Shown: one piece after another, positions 25,165 through 32,963 of the stretch
How positions within the stretch are numbered: the stretch's first letter is position 1
Layout of the letters: every line of letters starts with the position of its first letter
From: a beta proteobacterium L13
GTDB lineage: Bacteria; Pseudomonadota; Gammaproteobacteria; Burkholderiales; Chromobacteriaceae
NCBI GenBank assembly: GCA_000335715.1
Contig: AMYZ01000001.1
Span: 310,001-374,000, forward strand
Direction of reading: 5' to 3'
Length of the DNA: 64,000 nt
Position numbers and translations under genes: made by a program
Notes under the pieces: generated by a model
What the model saw: the letters and a program-made list of their open reading frames with translations, nothing else
The model's database searches: none
Told to the model about the DNA's origin: nothing

Positions 25165-27233
25165 CCATGACCCAACAAGCCACTTTGCTGATCGAGCTGC
25201 TCACTGAAGAGCTGCCGCCAAAAGCACTGGAAAAGCTGGCCAACAGCTTTGCCGACACCATTACCGACGAGCTGAAAAAGCTGCAGTTTGCCCCAGCCGA
25301 CGCTGCGGCCAACGTATACGCCAGCCCGCGCCGCCTGGCGGTGCAGATTCCGGCTGTGGCCGCCATCCAGCCCGACCAGCACATCGTGCGTCGCGGCCCG
25401 GCAGTATCCGCCGGCATGAAAGACGGCCAGCCGTCGCCGGCGCTGGCCGGTTTTGCCCGCTCCTGCGGCGTGGACGTGGCCGCGCTGACCACCGTGCACG
25501 ACGGCAAGCAGGACGTATACGCCTACGAATCCACCAAAGCCGGCGAGGCGCTGTCCGCCGTGCTGTCCGGCATCGTGGCCACCGCACTGAAAAAGCTGCC
25601 GGCGCCAAAACTGATGCGCTGGGCCGACCTGGACCTGCAATTCGTGCGCCCGGTGCACGGCCTGATGATGCTGCACGGCGAGCAAGTGATTGCCGGCGAG
25701 GTGCTGGGCCTGCAAAGCCGCCAGCTCACCCGTGGCCACCGCTTCCTGTCCGCCGGTGACGTCACCGTGGCCAACGCCGACGCCTACGCCCGCACCCTGG
25801 CCGAAGAAGGTAAAGTCATTGCCAGCTTCACCGCCCGCCGCGAGCTGATCCGCCACAAGCTGGCCGAAGCCGCCGCCCGCCTGAACGCCACCATCGCCGC
25901 CCCGGACGCACTGTTCGACGAAGTGACCGGCCTGGTGGAATGGCCGGTGGTGCTGGAAGCCGGCTTCGAGGCCGAGTTCCTGAACGTGCCGCAGGAATGC
26001 CTGATTCTGACCATGCAGCAGAACCAGAAGTACTTCCCGCTGCTGGACGCGGACGGCAAGCTGATGAACCGCTTCCTGCTGGTGTCCAACCTGCAGACAG
26101 AAGACCCGCGTTACATCATTGGCGGTAACGAGCGCGTGCTGCGTGCCCGTCTGTCTGACGCCAAGTTCTTCTACGAGCAAGACCAGAAGCAACGCCTGGA
26201 CAGCCGCCTGCCGCGCCTGGCCAATGTGGTGTACCACAACAAGATCGGCAGCCAGCTGGAGCGCGTCGAGCGCCTGCAGACCATCGCCGCCGCCATCGCC
26301 GGCAAGCTGGGTGCCGATAGCGCGCTGGCTGCCCGCGCGGCGTACCTGGCCAAAGCCGATCTGGTGTCCGACATGGTGGGCGAGTTCCCCGAGCTGCAGG
26401 GCATCATGGGCCGCTACTACGCGCGGCTGGACGGTGAAGACGCCGCCGTGGCCGACGCCATCGAAGGCCACTACCACCCGCGTTTTGCCGGCGACAGCCT
26501 GCCGCAAGGCCCGATCGCCACTGCAGTGGCGCTGGCCGACAAGCTGGAAACCATCGTCGGTATCTGGGGCATCGGCCTGATTCCTACCGGCGACAAAGAC
26601 CCGTTCGCGCTGCGTCGTGCCGCGCTGGGCGTGCTGCGCATGGTGCTGGAACAGCCGCTGGACCTGAAAGCGCTGATCGCCGACGCTGCCGCCGCTTTCC
26701 CGGCCGGCCTGCTGTCTGCCAGCGTGGTGGACGAGGTATACGCTTTTGCACTGGAACGCCTGAAGAACTACCTGGCCAACGACTACAAGGCCGACGAGAT
26801 CGACGCCGTACTGGCGCTGGCGCCGACCCAACTGAACGAAGTGGGCGCCGTGCTGGCCGCTGTGGCGCAGTTCAAGGCGTTGCCGGAAGCCGCCACCCTG
26901 GCTGCGGCCAACAAGCGCGTGAAAAACATCCTGAAGAAAGCCGAAGGCGATATCGGCACGGTGAACCCGGCGCTGTTTGCCGAAGACGCCGAGCGTGCGC
27001 TGTTCGATGCCATCCAGGCGCTGGCGCCGGCGGTGGAAGCGCAGTTTGCCGCCCACGACTTTGCCGGTGCGCTGACCCAGCTGGCGTCGCTGCGGGCGCC
27101 GGTGGATGCGTTCTTCGACGGTGTGATGGTGATGGCCGACGACCTGGCTGTGCGCGCGAACCGCATTGCGCTGCTGGCCAGCCTGGCCGCACTGTTCAAC
27201 CGCGTAGCGGATATCTCGCTGCTGGCTGACTAA
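25161..27233 (+). CDS. glyS: Glycine--tRNA ligase beta subunit
   Basis: 690 residues, the expected length. Recognisable segments include LLIELLTEELPPKAL at the start, GHRFLSAGDVTV, PQECLILTMQQNQKYFPL, and a C-terminal anticodon-binding region with FFDGVMVMADD. It partners GlyQ to recognise tRNA-Gly. Two in-frame ATGs exist at 25161 and 25167; the first overlaps the upstream stop codon as ATGA, the second encodes the more usual start MTQQ. The gene is ordinary in codon use and contains two copies of the dispersed word as AAN. Confidence 0.97.
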   Translation: MTMTQQATLLIELLTEELPPKALEKLANSFADTITDELKKLQFAPADAAANVYASPRRLAVQIPAVAAIQPDQHIVRRGPAVSAGMKDGQPSPALAGFARSCGVDVAALTTVHDGKQDVYAYESTKAGEALSAVLSGIVATALKKLPAPKLMRWADLDLQFVRPVHGLMMLHGEQVIAGEVLGLQSRQLTRGHRFLSAGDVTVANADAYARTLAEEGKVIASFTARRELIRHKLAEAAARLNATIAAPDALFDEVTGLVEWPVVLEAGFEAEFLNVPQECLILTMQQNQKYFPLLDADGKLMNRFLLVSNLQTEDPRYIIGGNERVLRARLSDAKFFYEQDQKQRLDSRLPRLANVVYHNKIGSQLERVERLQTIAAAIAGKLGADSALAARAAYLAKADLVSDMVGEFPELQGIMGRYYARLDGEDAAVADAIEGHYHPRFAGDSLPQGPIATAVALADKLETIVGIWGIGLIPTGDKDPFALRRAALGVLRMVLEQPLDLKALIADAAAAFPAGLLSASVVDEVYAFALERLKNYLANDYKADEIDAVLALAPTQLNEVGAVLAAVAQFKALPEAATLAAANKRVKNILKKAEGDIGTVNPALFAEDAERALFDAIQALAPAVEAQFAAHDFAGALTQLASLRAPVDAFFDGVMVMADDLAVRANRIALLASLAALFNRVADISLLAD

Positions 27234-27239
27234 AACTGC

Positions 27240-27342
27240 CTGGCCACGAAAACCACGAAACAACACGAACAAGGCGAATCATGGGCTACTCGGCGCGTGA
27301 TGTGTCTTTTGTGTTTTTCGTGGGGTTCGTGGCAAAAATGGC
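27240..27342. repeat. Imperfect inverted arrays of an ACGAA(A)-type repeat
   Basis: After glyS come short tandem units of CCACGAAAA type (from about 27242 to 27270) and, 30 bases on, the reverse complement, TTTTTCGTGGGGTTCGTGG (27314-27332). The two arms could pair into a long imperfect hairpin around a central non-repeated segment. Similar CACGAAA-type intergenic repeats occur in other proteobacteria. It may act as a transcript end or a small dispersed element. Confidence 0.45.
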
Positions 27343-27355
27343 TTAAAAGGACACC

Positions 27356-27898
27356 ATGAAACTCGTCATCCTCGACCGCGACGGCGTGATCAATCAGGAT
27401 CGCGACGACTTCGTCAAGAACACCATGGAATGGCAGCCGCTGCCGCGCAGCCTGGAAGCCATTGCCAACCTCACGCAAGCCGGCTGGCGCGTGGTGGTGG
27501 CCACCAACCAGAGCGGCATCGGCCGTGGCCTGTTCGACATGCACGCGCTGAACGCCATGCACGAAAAAATGCACCGGCTGGTGAACCAGGCCGGTGGCCG
27601 CATTGACGCGGTGGTTTTCTGTCCGCATACGGCAGACGACCAGTGTGATTGCCGCAAGCCCAAGCCGGGCATGGTGCACGAGGTGATGGAGCGCTTCAAT
27701 GTGCGCGGCGACGGCCTGCCGCTGATAGGCGATAGCCTGCGCGACCTGCAAGCCGTGGCCGAGGTGGGGGGCAAGCCCTTGCTGGTGCGCACCGGCAAAG
27801 GCCTGCGCACGCTGGAAAAAGGCGGCCTGCCGGCCGGTACGCAGGTATTTGACGACCTGTTCGATGCGGCAGACTTCCTGATCAATCTGGACAACTGA
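27356..27898 (+). CDS. gmhB: D-glycero-beta-D-manno-heptose 1,7-bisphosphate 7-phosphatase
   Basis: 180 residues of the HAD superfamily. Motif I is ILDRDGVIN (the nucleophile and acid Asp pair), motif II has ATNQSGIGRG, and the family zinc-binding loop is CPHTADDQCDCRKPKPGM with its Cys/His ligands. Motif IV is LIGDSLRDLQA. It removes the 7-phosphate during ADP-heptose synthesis for lipopolysaccharide inner core. It has an AAAAGG ribosome site and is followed after five bases by an acyltransferase gene, so the pair is linked to envelope lipid biogenesis. Confidence 0.93.
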   Translation: MKLVILDRDGVINQDRDDFVKNTMEWQPLPRSLEAIANLTQAGWRVVVATNQSGIGRGLFDMHALNAMHEKMHRLVNQAGGRIDAVVFCPHTADDQCDCRKPKPGMVHEVMERFNVRGDGLPLIGDSLRDLQAVAEVGGKPLLVRTGKGLRTLEKGGLPAGTQVFDDLFDAADFLINLDN

Positions 27899-27903
27899 GT
27901 GCC

Positions 27904-28674
27904 ATGCTGCTGATTCGTAACCTGATTTACTGGCTGCTGGTGGCCATCCTCACCCCGCTGTTCTGCGCAGTACTGTTTCTGTGTGCGCCGTTGCCGCGTC
28001 GCCGTCGTCACCTGGTGGGCGAGAGCTGGGCACGGGTGCTGACCTGGCTGCTGTGGCATGTGGTCGGCTTGCGCTACCGCGTTATCGGCCTGGAAAACAT
28101 CATTGATCAGCCGGCCATTATTTGCGCCAAGCACCAGTCCGGCTGGGAAACGCTGTCGCTGCAGGAAATCTTTCCGTCGCAGGTGTTCGTGGCCAAGCGC
28201 GAGCTGTTGATGATTCCGTTTTTTGGCTGGGGTCTGGCGCTGACCAACCCCATCACCATCAACCGCTCCGACCGTGCCAACGCCAACCGCCGCCTGCTGG
28301 AGCAGGGGCTTAACCGCAAACAGCACGGTTTCTGGATCAGCGTATTCCCGGAAGGCACGCGCATCCGCCCGGGCCTGGCCGGCAAGTACAAGCTGGGCGC
28401 CGCGCGCATGGCGGTGCAGTTCGATATGCCCATGGTGCCGGTAGCGCACAATGCCGGCGAATTCTGGCCACGTAACGCCTTTCTCAAGCACCCCGGCGAG
28501 ATCACCGTGGTGATCGGCCCGGCGCTGTTCCCGGCCGACTACGCCGGCCCCGAAGCCATGATGAAGGCCGCCGAAACCTGGATCGAAGCGCGTCAGCGCG
28601 AGATCGGCGGCGTCGGCCCCTTTGCCCACCCGGATGAACGCAAAGCACGCGCCGCTCAGCCTCACCCTGCCTGA
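27904..28674 (+). CDS. 1-acyl-sn-glycerol-3-phosphate acyltransferase (PlsC family)
   Basis: 256 residues. An N-terminal membrane segment (about 8-32) precedes the acyltransferase motifs: KHQSGWETL (the His-x4-acidic motif, with Glu in place of the usual Asp) and FPEGTRIRPG. It transfers an acyl chain to lysophosphatidate at the inner membrane in phospholipid synthesis. The gene follows gmhB by five bases, and its end overlaps the start of the DUF45 gene by 41 bases. The order gmhB-plsC is common in betaproteobacteria near glyQS. Confidence 0.9.
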   Translation: MLLIRNLIYWLLVAILTPLFCAVLFLCAPLPRRRRHLVGESWARVLTWLLWHVVGLRYRVIGLENIIDQPAIICAKHQSGWETLSLQEIFPSQVFVAKRELLMIPFFGWGLALTNPITINRSDRANANRRLLEQGLNRKQHGFWISVFPEGTRIRPGLAGKYKLGAARMAVQFDMPMVPVAHNAGEFWPRNAFLKHPGEITVVIGPALFPADYAGPEAMMKAAETWIEARQREIGGVGPFAHPDERKARAAQPHPA

Positions 28675-29347
28675 TGGCCCGGTAGCGGTGCGGCTCACGC
28701 GCCGCGCGCGGCAGAGCGTGGGCATACGCATACGCGAGGGCGAGGTGGAGCTGATCGCCCCGCCTGCGGTATCGTTGGCCGCATTGCAGGACATTCTGGC
28801 CAGCAAGCGCGGCTGGATCATGGCGCATCTGGCGCGTCACCAGGCCGAAGCAAACCGGCGCGAAGCCAGCCGCGGTACAGTAATGCTGGCCGGCCACACC
28901 CTGCAGCTGTTGGTGGAAGAGGCTAGCCGCCACCGCGCCCTTATCGATGGCGAGGTACTGCACCTGGCCGGCCCCGGCCTGCAGCAGCCGGCCAGGTTGG
29001 CCGCAGCGGTGGTGGCCTGGCTGCAAAAGCAGGCCCGCGAGGGCTTTTGCAGCAGGCTGGCCGCGTGGGAAGCGCACGCGGCGCGGCCGCTGTCCGGCTG
29101 GGCGTTGTCGTCGGCGCGTACGCGCTGGGGCAGCTGTACCAGCCAGGGCATTATTCGCCTGAACTGGCGCCTGGTGCAGGCGCCGCCGGCGGTGCTGGAT
29201 TATGTTATCGCCCACGAGCTGGCCCACCTGCGCCATATGAACCATTCGCCCGCTTTCTGGGCCGAAGTGGAACGCCTGTACCCAGGCTGGCAGCCTGCGC
29301 GGCAGTGGCTGAAAACCCATGGTGACAGCCTGTTCCGTTACGGTTGA
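28634..29347 (+). CDS. DUF45/YgjP-type zinc metallopeptidase-like protein
   Basis: 237 residues. The C-terminal zinc motif is [19 protein letters not shown] (HExxH-like HELAH with a third His), preceded by the RTRWGSC segment diagnostic of the YgjP/DUF45 family. The natural substrate of the family is not established. The start at 28634 is chosen as the first ATG; a TTG 12 bases earlier is possible. It overlaps the acyltransferase gene by 41 bases, implying translation coupling within the gmhB operon. Confidence 0.85.
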   Translation: MNAKHAPLSLTLPDGPVAVRLTRRARQSVGIRIREGEVELIAPPAVSLAALQDILASKRGWIMAHLARHQAEANRREASRGTVMLAGHTLQLLVEEASRHRALIDGEVLHLAGPGLQQPARLAAAVVAWLQKQAREGFCSRLAAWEAHAARPLSGWALSSARTRWGSCTSQGIIRLNWRLVQAPPAVLDYVIAHELAHLRHMNHSPAFWAEVERLYPGWQPARQWLKTHGDSLFRYG

Positions 29348-29415
29348 ACAGCCTGTTCTGCGGCAGCAGGCTTTAAGTTTGCCGCCCCAGCCCCATCTGC
29401 CCGTTCTTGCCGCCA

Positions 29416-29428
29416 TGCGGCCAACCTT
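29416..29428. repeat. Intergenic copy of the dispersed word (TGCGGCCAACCTT)
   Basis: A reverse-orientation copy in the leader of gloA, 16 bases before its ATG. It matches the copy upstream of eamA over 13 bases. Confidence 0.65.
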
Positions 29429-29444
29429 ATTGCCGGAGAACACC

Positions 29445-29834
29445 ATGCGCCTGCTGCATACCATGATCCGTGTCGGCCAGCTCGACCGTTCCATCGCCTT
29501 TTACACCGAAGTATTGGGCATGACCCTGCTGCGCCGTCACGACTACCCGGAAGGCCGCTTCACGCTGGCCTTTGTCGGCTACGGCGACGAAGACAGCAAT
29601 AGTGTGATCGAGCTGACCCACAACTGGGACACCGACAGCTACGAGCAGGGCAATGCCTTCGGCCACCTGGCGGTGGAAGTCGCCGACGCCTACGCTGCCT
29701 GTGACGCCGTGCGCGCCAAGGGCGGCAAGGTGGTACGCGAAGCCGGCCCGATGAAGCACGGCACCACCGTGATCGCCTTCGTGGAAGACCCGGATGGCTA
29801 CAAGATCGAGTTCATCCAGAAAGGCACCCGCTAA
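29445..29834 (+). CDS. gloA: Lactoylglutathione lyase (glyoxalase I)
   Basis: 129 residues, typical for the nickel-type enzyme. The metal ligands are His in [10 protein letters not shown], Glu in SVIELTHNW, His in FGHLAVEV and Glu in YKIEFIQ. The glutathione-binding [13 protein letters not shown] segment is present. It converts the methylglyoxal-glutathione hemithioacetal to S-lactoylglutathione in the cytosol. The start at 29445 has CGGAG seven bases upstream. It stands as a single gene ending in a strong terminator. Confidence 0.95.
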   Translation: MRLLHTMIRVGQLDRSIAFYTEVLGMTLLRRHDYPEGRFTLAFVGYGDEDSNSVIELTHNWDTDSYEQGNAFGHLAVEVADAYAACDAVRAKGGKVVREAGPMKHGTTVIAFVEDPDGYKIEFIQKGTR

Positions 29835-29878
29835 GCACCGGCATGCCGGTTGCGGCGAGTTTGCCGCTGTCATCTGCA

Positions 29879-29907
29879 GCCCTTCTGCTATGCTGAAGGG
29901 CTTTTTT
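29879..29907 (+). terminator. Rho-independent terminator after gloA
   Basis: The stem is GCCCTTC (29879-29885) with GAAGGGC (29895-29901), 9-base loop, followed by six T. Confidence 0.85.
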
Positions 29908-30045
29908 ACGCCTTCTGCGGCGAGCAGGGTGCGAGTTTTTGCTTTTGTGGGAAAGGGATTTTGGAATTAATCGGGTAAACTGTAGTCCTAAAACATTCTG
30001 TTACAAAAAAGAGCGGTTGTGACGCCGCCAGCACAAGGAGCCCTG

Positions 30046-31440
30046 ATGACCCGTTTTACCTCTGCATTGCTGCTTGGCCTGCTACCTGGCCTGGCCCAGG
30101 CCGCCAGCCTGGATGGCGCGACGCTATCGCTGGCCTGGGGCTTACCCTTCGCCGGTATCTTGCTGTCGATTGCTTTGTTTCCTATTTTTTCCCCCGGTTT
30201 CTGGCACCACCATTTCGGCAAGATCACCGCCGGCTGGACGCTGCTGTTCCTGCTGCCGTTTACGGCTACCTTCGGGCTTGGCACCAGTGCCGGGCTGGTG
30301 GTGCATGCGCTGATGGCCGAGTTCATCCCGTTCGTGGTGTTGCTGTTTGCGCTGTATACGGTGTCCGGCGGCATTCTGGTATGGGGCAATCTGCACGGCT
30401 CGCCGGCGCTGAATACCGGCCTGCTGGCGCTGGGCACGGTGCTGGCGTCGCTGATGGGTACTACCGGTGCCGCCATGCTGCTGATCCGCCCGCTGATCAA
30501 GGCCAATGACAACCGCCAGCACAATGTGCACGTAGTGGTGTTCTTCATTTTCCTGGTAGCCAATATCGGCGGTGGCCTCACCCCGCTGGGTGACCCGCCG
30601 CTGTTCCTAGGCTTCCTGAAAGGCGTGGACTTCTTCTGGACCGTATCGGCCATGGCGCTGCCGGTGCTGCTGTCCGTGCTGGTGTTGCTGGCGGTGTTTT
30701 ACGCGGTGGATAGTTACTACTTCCGCAAGGAAGGCGTGCTGCCGTGCGACAAAACCCCTGACGCGCCGATCAAGCTGTACGGCCTGCGCAATATCCCGCT
30801 GCTGCTGGCGATTATTGCTGCGGTATTGTTGTCGGGCTTCTGGAAGCCGGGTATCAGCTTTGACATGCTGGGTACCCCGGTAGCGTTGCAGAACCTGGTG
30901 CGCGACGGCCTGCTGCTGCTGATTGCCGCCATCTCGCTGAAGATCACCCCGCACCAGGTACGTGCCGGTAACGAGTTCAACTGGGACCCGATTCTGGAAG
31001 TGGCCAAGCTGTTTGCCGGCATCTTCATCACCATCGGCCCGGTGATCGCCGTGCTGCAGGCAGGCCAGGCCGGTGCGCTGGCGCCTTTGGTAGGCGTGGT
31101 CACTGGCCCGGATGGTGCCCCGCTGAACGCGATGTACTTCTGGATGACCGGCATCCTGTCCAGCTTCCTGGATAACGCGCCGACCTATCTGGTGTTTTTC
31201 AACCTGGCTTCGGGCGATGCCGCCACGCTGATGGGCCCGCTGTCGCAGACCTTACTGGCCATCTCGATGGGGGCGGTATTCATGGGTGCCAATACGTACA
31301 TCGGTAATGCGCCCAACTTCATGGTGAAGGCCATCGCCGAGCAGCGCGGTATCAAGATGCCGAGCTTCTTTGGCTACATGCTGTGGTCCATCGTGTTCCT
31401 GCTGCCGCTATTCGTGCTGCAAACCTGGTTGTTCTTCTGA
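30046..31440 (+). CDS. Sodium:proton antiporter-like membrane transporter (ion transporter superfamily)
   Basis: 464 residues with about 12 hydrophobic helices and a signal-like first segment. The sequences TTGAAMLLIRPLIKANDNR and NIGGGLTPLGDPPLFLGFLKG match the arsenite/Na+/citrate-type ion transporter superfamily (NhaD and CitMHS relatives), where such half-helix loops bind the ion. A second DNAPTYLVFFN loop mirrors the first. NhaD-like Na+/H+ exchange is the likely role; the ion is not provable from sequence. The start at 30046 has AAGGAG seven bases upstream. It ends at a bidirectional-looking hairpin. Confidence 0.82.
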   Translation: MTRFTSALLLGLLPGLAQAASLDGATLSLAWGLPFAGILLSIALFPIFSPGFWHHHFGKITAGWTLLFLLPFTATFGLGTSAGLVVHALMAEFIPFVVLLFALYTVSGGILVWGNLHGSPALNTGLLALGTVLASLMGTTGAAMLLIRPLIKANDNRQHNVHVVVFFIFLVANIGGGLTPLGDPPLFLGFLKGVDFFWTVSAMALPVLLSVLVLLAVFYAVDSYYFRKEGVLPCDKTPDAPIKLYGLRNIPLLLAIIAAVLLSGFWKPGISFDMLGTPVALQNLVRDGLLLLIAAISLKITPHQVRAGNEFNWDPILEVAKLFAGIFITIGPVIAVLQAGQAGALAPLVGVVTGPDGAPLNAMYFWMTGILSSFLDNAPTYLVFFNLASGDAATLMGPLSQTLLAISMGAVFMGANTYIGNAPNFMVKAIAEQRGIKMPSFFGYMLWSIVFLLPLFVLQTWLFF

Positions 31441-31453
31441 TTCAGCGCGTAAA

Positions 31454-31486
31454 AGCCGCCGTGGCCACCAAGCCACGGCGGCTTTG
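31454..31486 (+). terminator. Terminator hairpin after the antiporter gene
   Basis: Perfect 11-bp stem AGCCGCCGTGG (31454-31464) with CCACGGCGGCT (31473-31483), followed by a short T-run and preceded by an A-run. Confidence 0.75.
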
Positions 31487-31528
31487 CGGTATGCTTCTGC
31501 CTTTCCCGATTTCTGTCTGCAGCACATC

Positions 31529-32905
31529 ATGCATATCCACATTCTCGGTATTTGCGGCACCTTCATGGGTGGTATTGCCGCCATCGCCAAAGCCGCCGGC
31601 CACAAGGTGACCGGCTGCGACGCCAACGTCTACCCGCCGATGAGCACCCAGCTGGAGGCCATGGGCATAGAACTGATGCAGGGCTTCGGTGCCGAGCAGG
31701 CCGATATCGGCGCCGATGTGTTTGTGGTGGGCAATGTGGTGACGCGCGGCAAGCCGCTGATGGAAGCCATCCTCAACCGTGGCCTGCCGTATATCTCGGG
31801 CCCGCAATGGCTGGCCGAGAACGTGCTGCACGACAAATGGGTGCTGGCAGTGGCCGGTACCCACGGCAAGACCACCACCAGCTCCATGCTGGCGTGGATC
31901 CTGCAGGACGCCGGCCTGGCACCGGGCTTTTTGATTGGCGGCATTCCGCAAAACTTCGGCATTTCTGCACGCCTGCCGGGTACCCCGGCGCAAGATGTGG
32001 CCAGCCAGAGCCCGTTCTTTGTGATCGAGGCCGACGAGTACGACACTGCCTTCTTCGACAAGCGCAGCAAGTTTGTGCACTACCGCCCGCGTACCGCGGT
32101 GCTGAACAACCTGGAATACGACCACGCCGACATTTTTGCCGACCTGGCTGCCATCGAAACGCAGTTTCACCACCTGGTGCGTACCGTACCGGGTGAAGGC
32201 CTGGTGGTGGCCAACGGCCGCGAAGCCAGCCTGCAGCGCGTGCTGGAGCGTGGCTGCTGGACGCCGGTGGAAACCTTTGGCACCGACAGCGGCTGGCAGG
32301 CCGGTGTGGCCGACGCCGACGGCAGCTTTGATGTGCTGCTGGATGGCCAGCTGCAAGGCCGTGTGGTGTGGGACGTACCGGGCGAGCACAACCGCCTTAA
32401 TGCGGTGGCCGCCATTGCCGCCGCGCGCCATGTGGGCGTGACGCCTGCTGTGGCCATCGACGCACTGTCGCGTTTCCAGAGCGTGAAGCGCCGCATGGAA
32501 GTAAAAGGCACCGTGCGCGGTATTACCGTGTACGACGACTTTGCCCATCACCCCACCGCCATCACCACCACGGTGGCTGGCCTGCGCCACAAGGTTGGCC
32601 GCAATACGCGCATTCTGGCGGTGCTGGAGCCGCGCTCCAACACCATGAAGCTGGGCACCATGAAGGCGGCGCTACCCGGTTCGCTGCAGGACGCCGACGT
32701 GGTGTTCTGCTACGGTGCGGCCAACCTGGGCTGGCGCGTGGACGAGGCGCTGGCGCCGCTGGGCGACAAGGCGCGCTGCTTTGATGATATCGACGCGCTG
32801 GTCGCGGCCATCGTGGCAGAAGCGCGCGACGGCGACCAGGTGCTGGTAATGAGCAACGGCGGTTTTGGCGGCATTCACGCCAAACTGTTGGCCGCATTGG
32901 CCTAG
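31529..32905 (+). CDS. mpl: UDP-N-acetylmuramate:L-alanyl-gamma-D-glutamyl-meso-diaminopimelate ligase
   Basis: 458 residues, the family length. It starts HIHILGICGTFMGGIAAIAK (Rossmann-like UDP-binding part), has the ATP-binding VAGTHGKTTTSSMLAW, the family FVIEADEYDTAFFDKRSKF block and YDDFAHHPTAI. Mpl recycles the murein tripeptide by attaching it to UDP-MurNAc in the cytosol. The start at 31529 is the family start; the frame is open upstream but non-homologous. It is a single gene bounded by terminators, with three copies of the dispersed word. Confidence 0.96.
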   Translation: MHIHILGICGTFMGGIAAIAKAAGHKVTGCDANVYPPMSTQLEAMGIELMQGFGAEQADIGADVFVVGNVVTRGKPLMEAILNRGLPYISGPQWLAENVLHDKWVLAVAGTHGKTTTSSMLAWILQDAGLAPGFLIGGIPQNFGISARLPGTPAQDVASQSPFFVIEADEYDTAFFDKRSKFVHYRPRTAVLNNLEYDHADIFADLAAIETQFHHLVRTVPGEGLVVANGREASLQRVLERGCWTPVETFGTDSGWQAGVADADGSFDVLLDGQLQGRVVWDVPGEHNRLNAVAAIAAARHVGVTPAVAIDALSRFQSVKRRMEVKGTVRGITVYDDFAHHPTAITTTVAGLRHKVGRNTRILAVLEPRSNTMKLGTMKAALPGSLQDADVVFCYGAANLGWRVDEALAPLGDKARCFDDIDALVAAIVAEARDGDQVLVMSNGGFGGIHAKLLAALA

Positions 32906-32925
32906 AACAGGCGCAGCGCCAAAGC

Positions 32926-32952
32926 AAAAAGCCACCGAAAGGTGGCTTTTTT
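32926..32952. terminator. Bidirectional terminator between mpl and the diguanylate cyclase gene
   Basis: A5 - GCCACC (32931-32936) - GAAA loop - GGTGGC (32941-32946) - T6. The A-run and T-run make it work for both converging genes. Confidence 0.88.
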
Positions 32953-32963
32953 CATGCGGGCCG

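Noticed and set aside
25032-27272. Long minus-strand open frame of 746 codons opposite glyS
   Set aside because: Repetitive Gln/His/Gly composition and exact overlap with glyS show it is a shadow of high-GC codon use.
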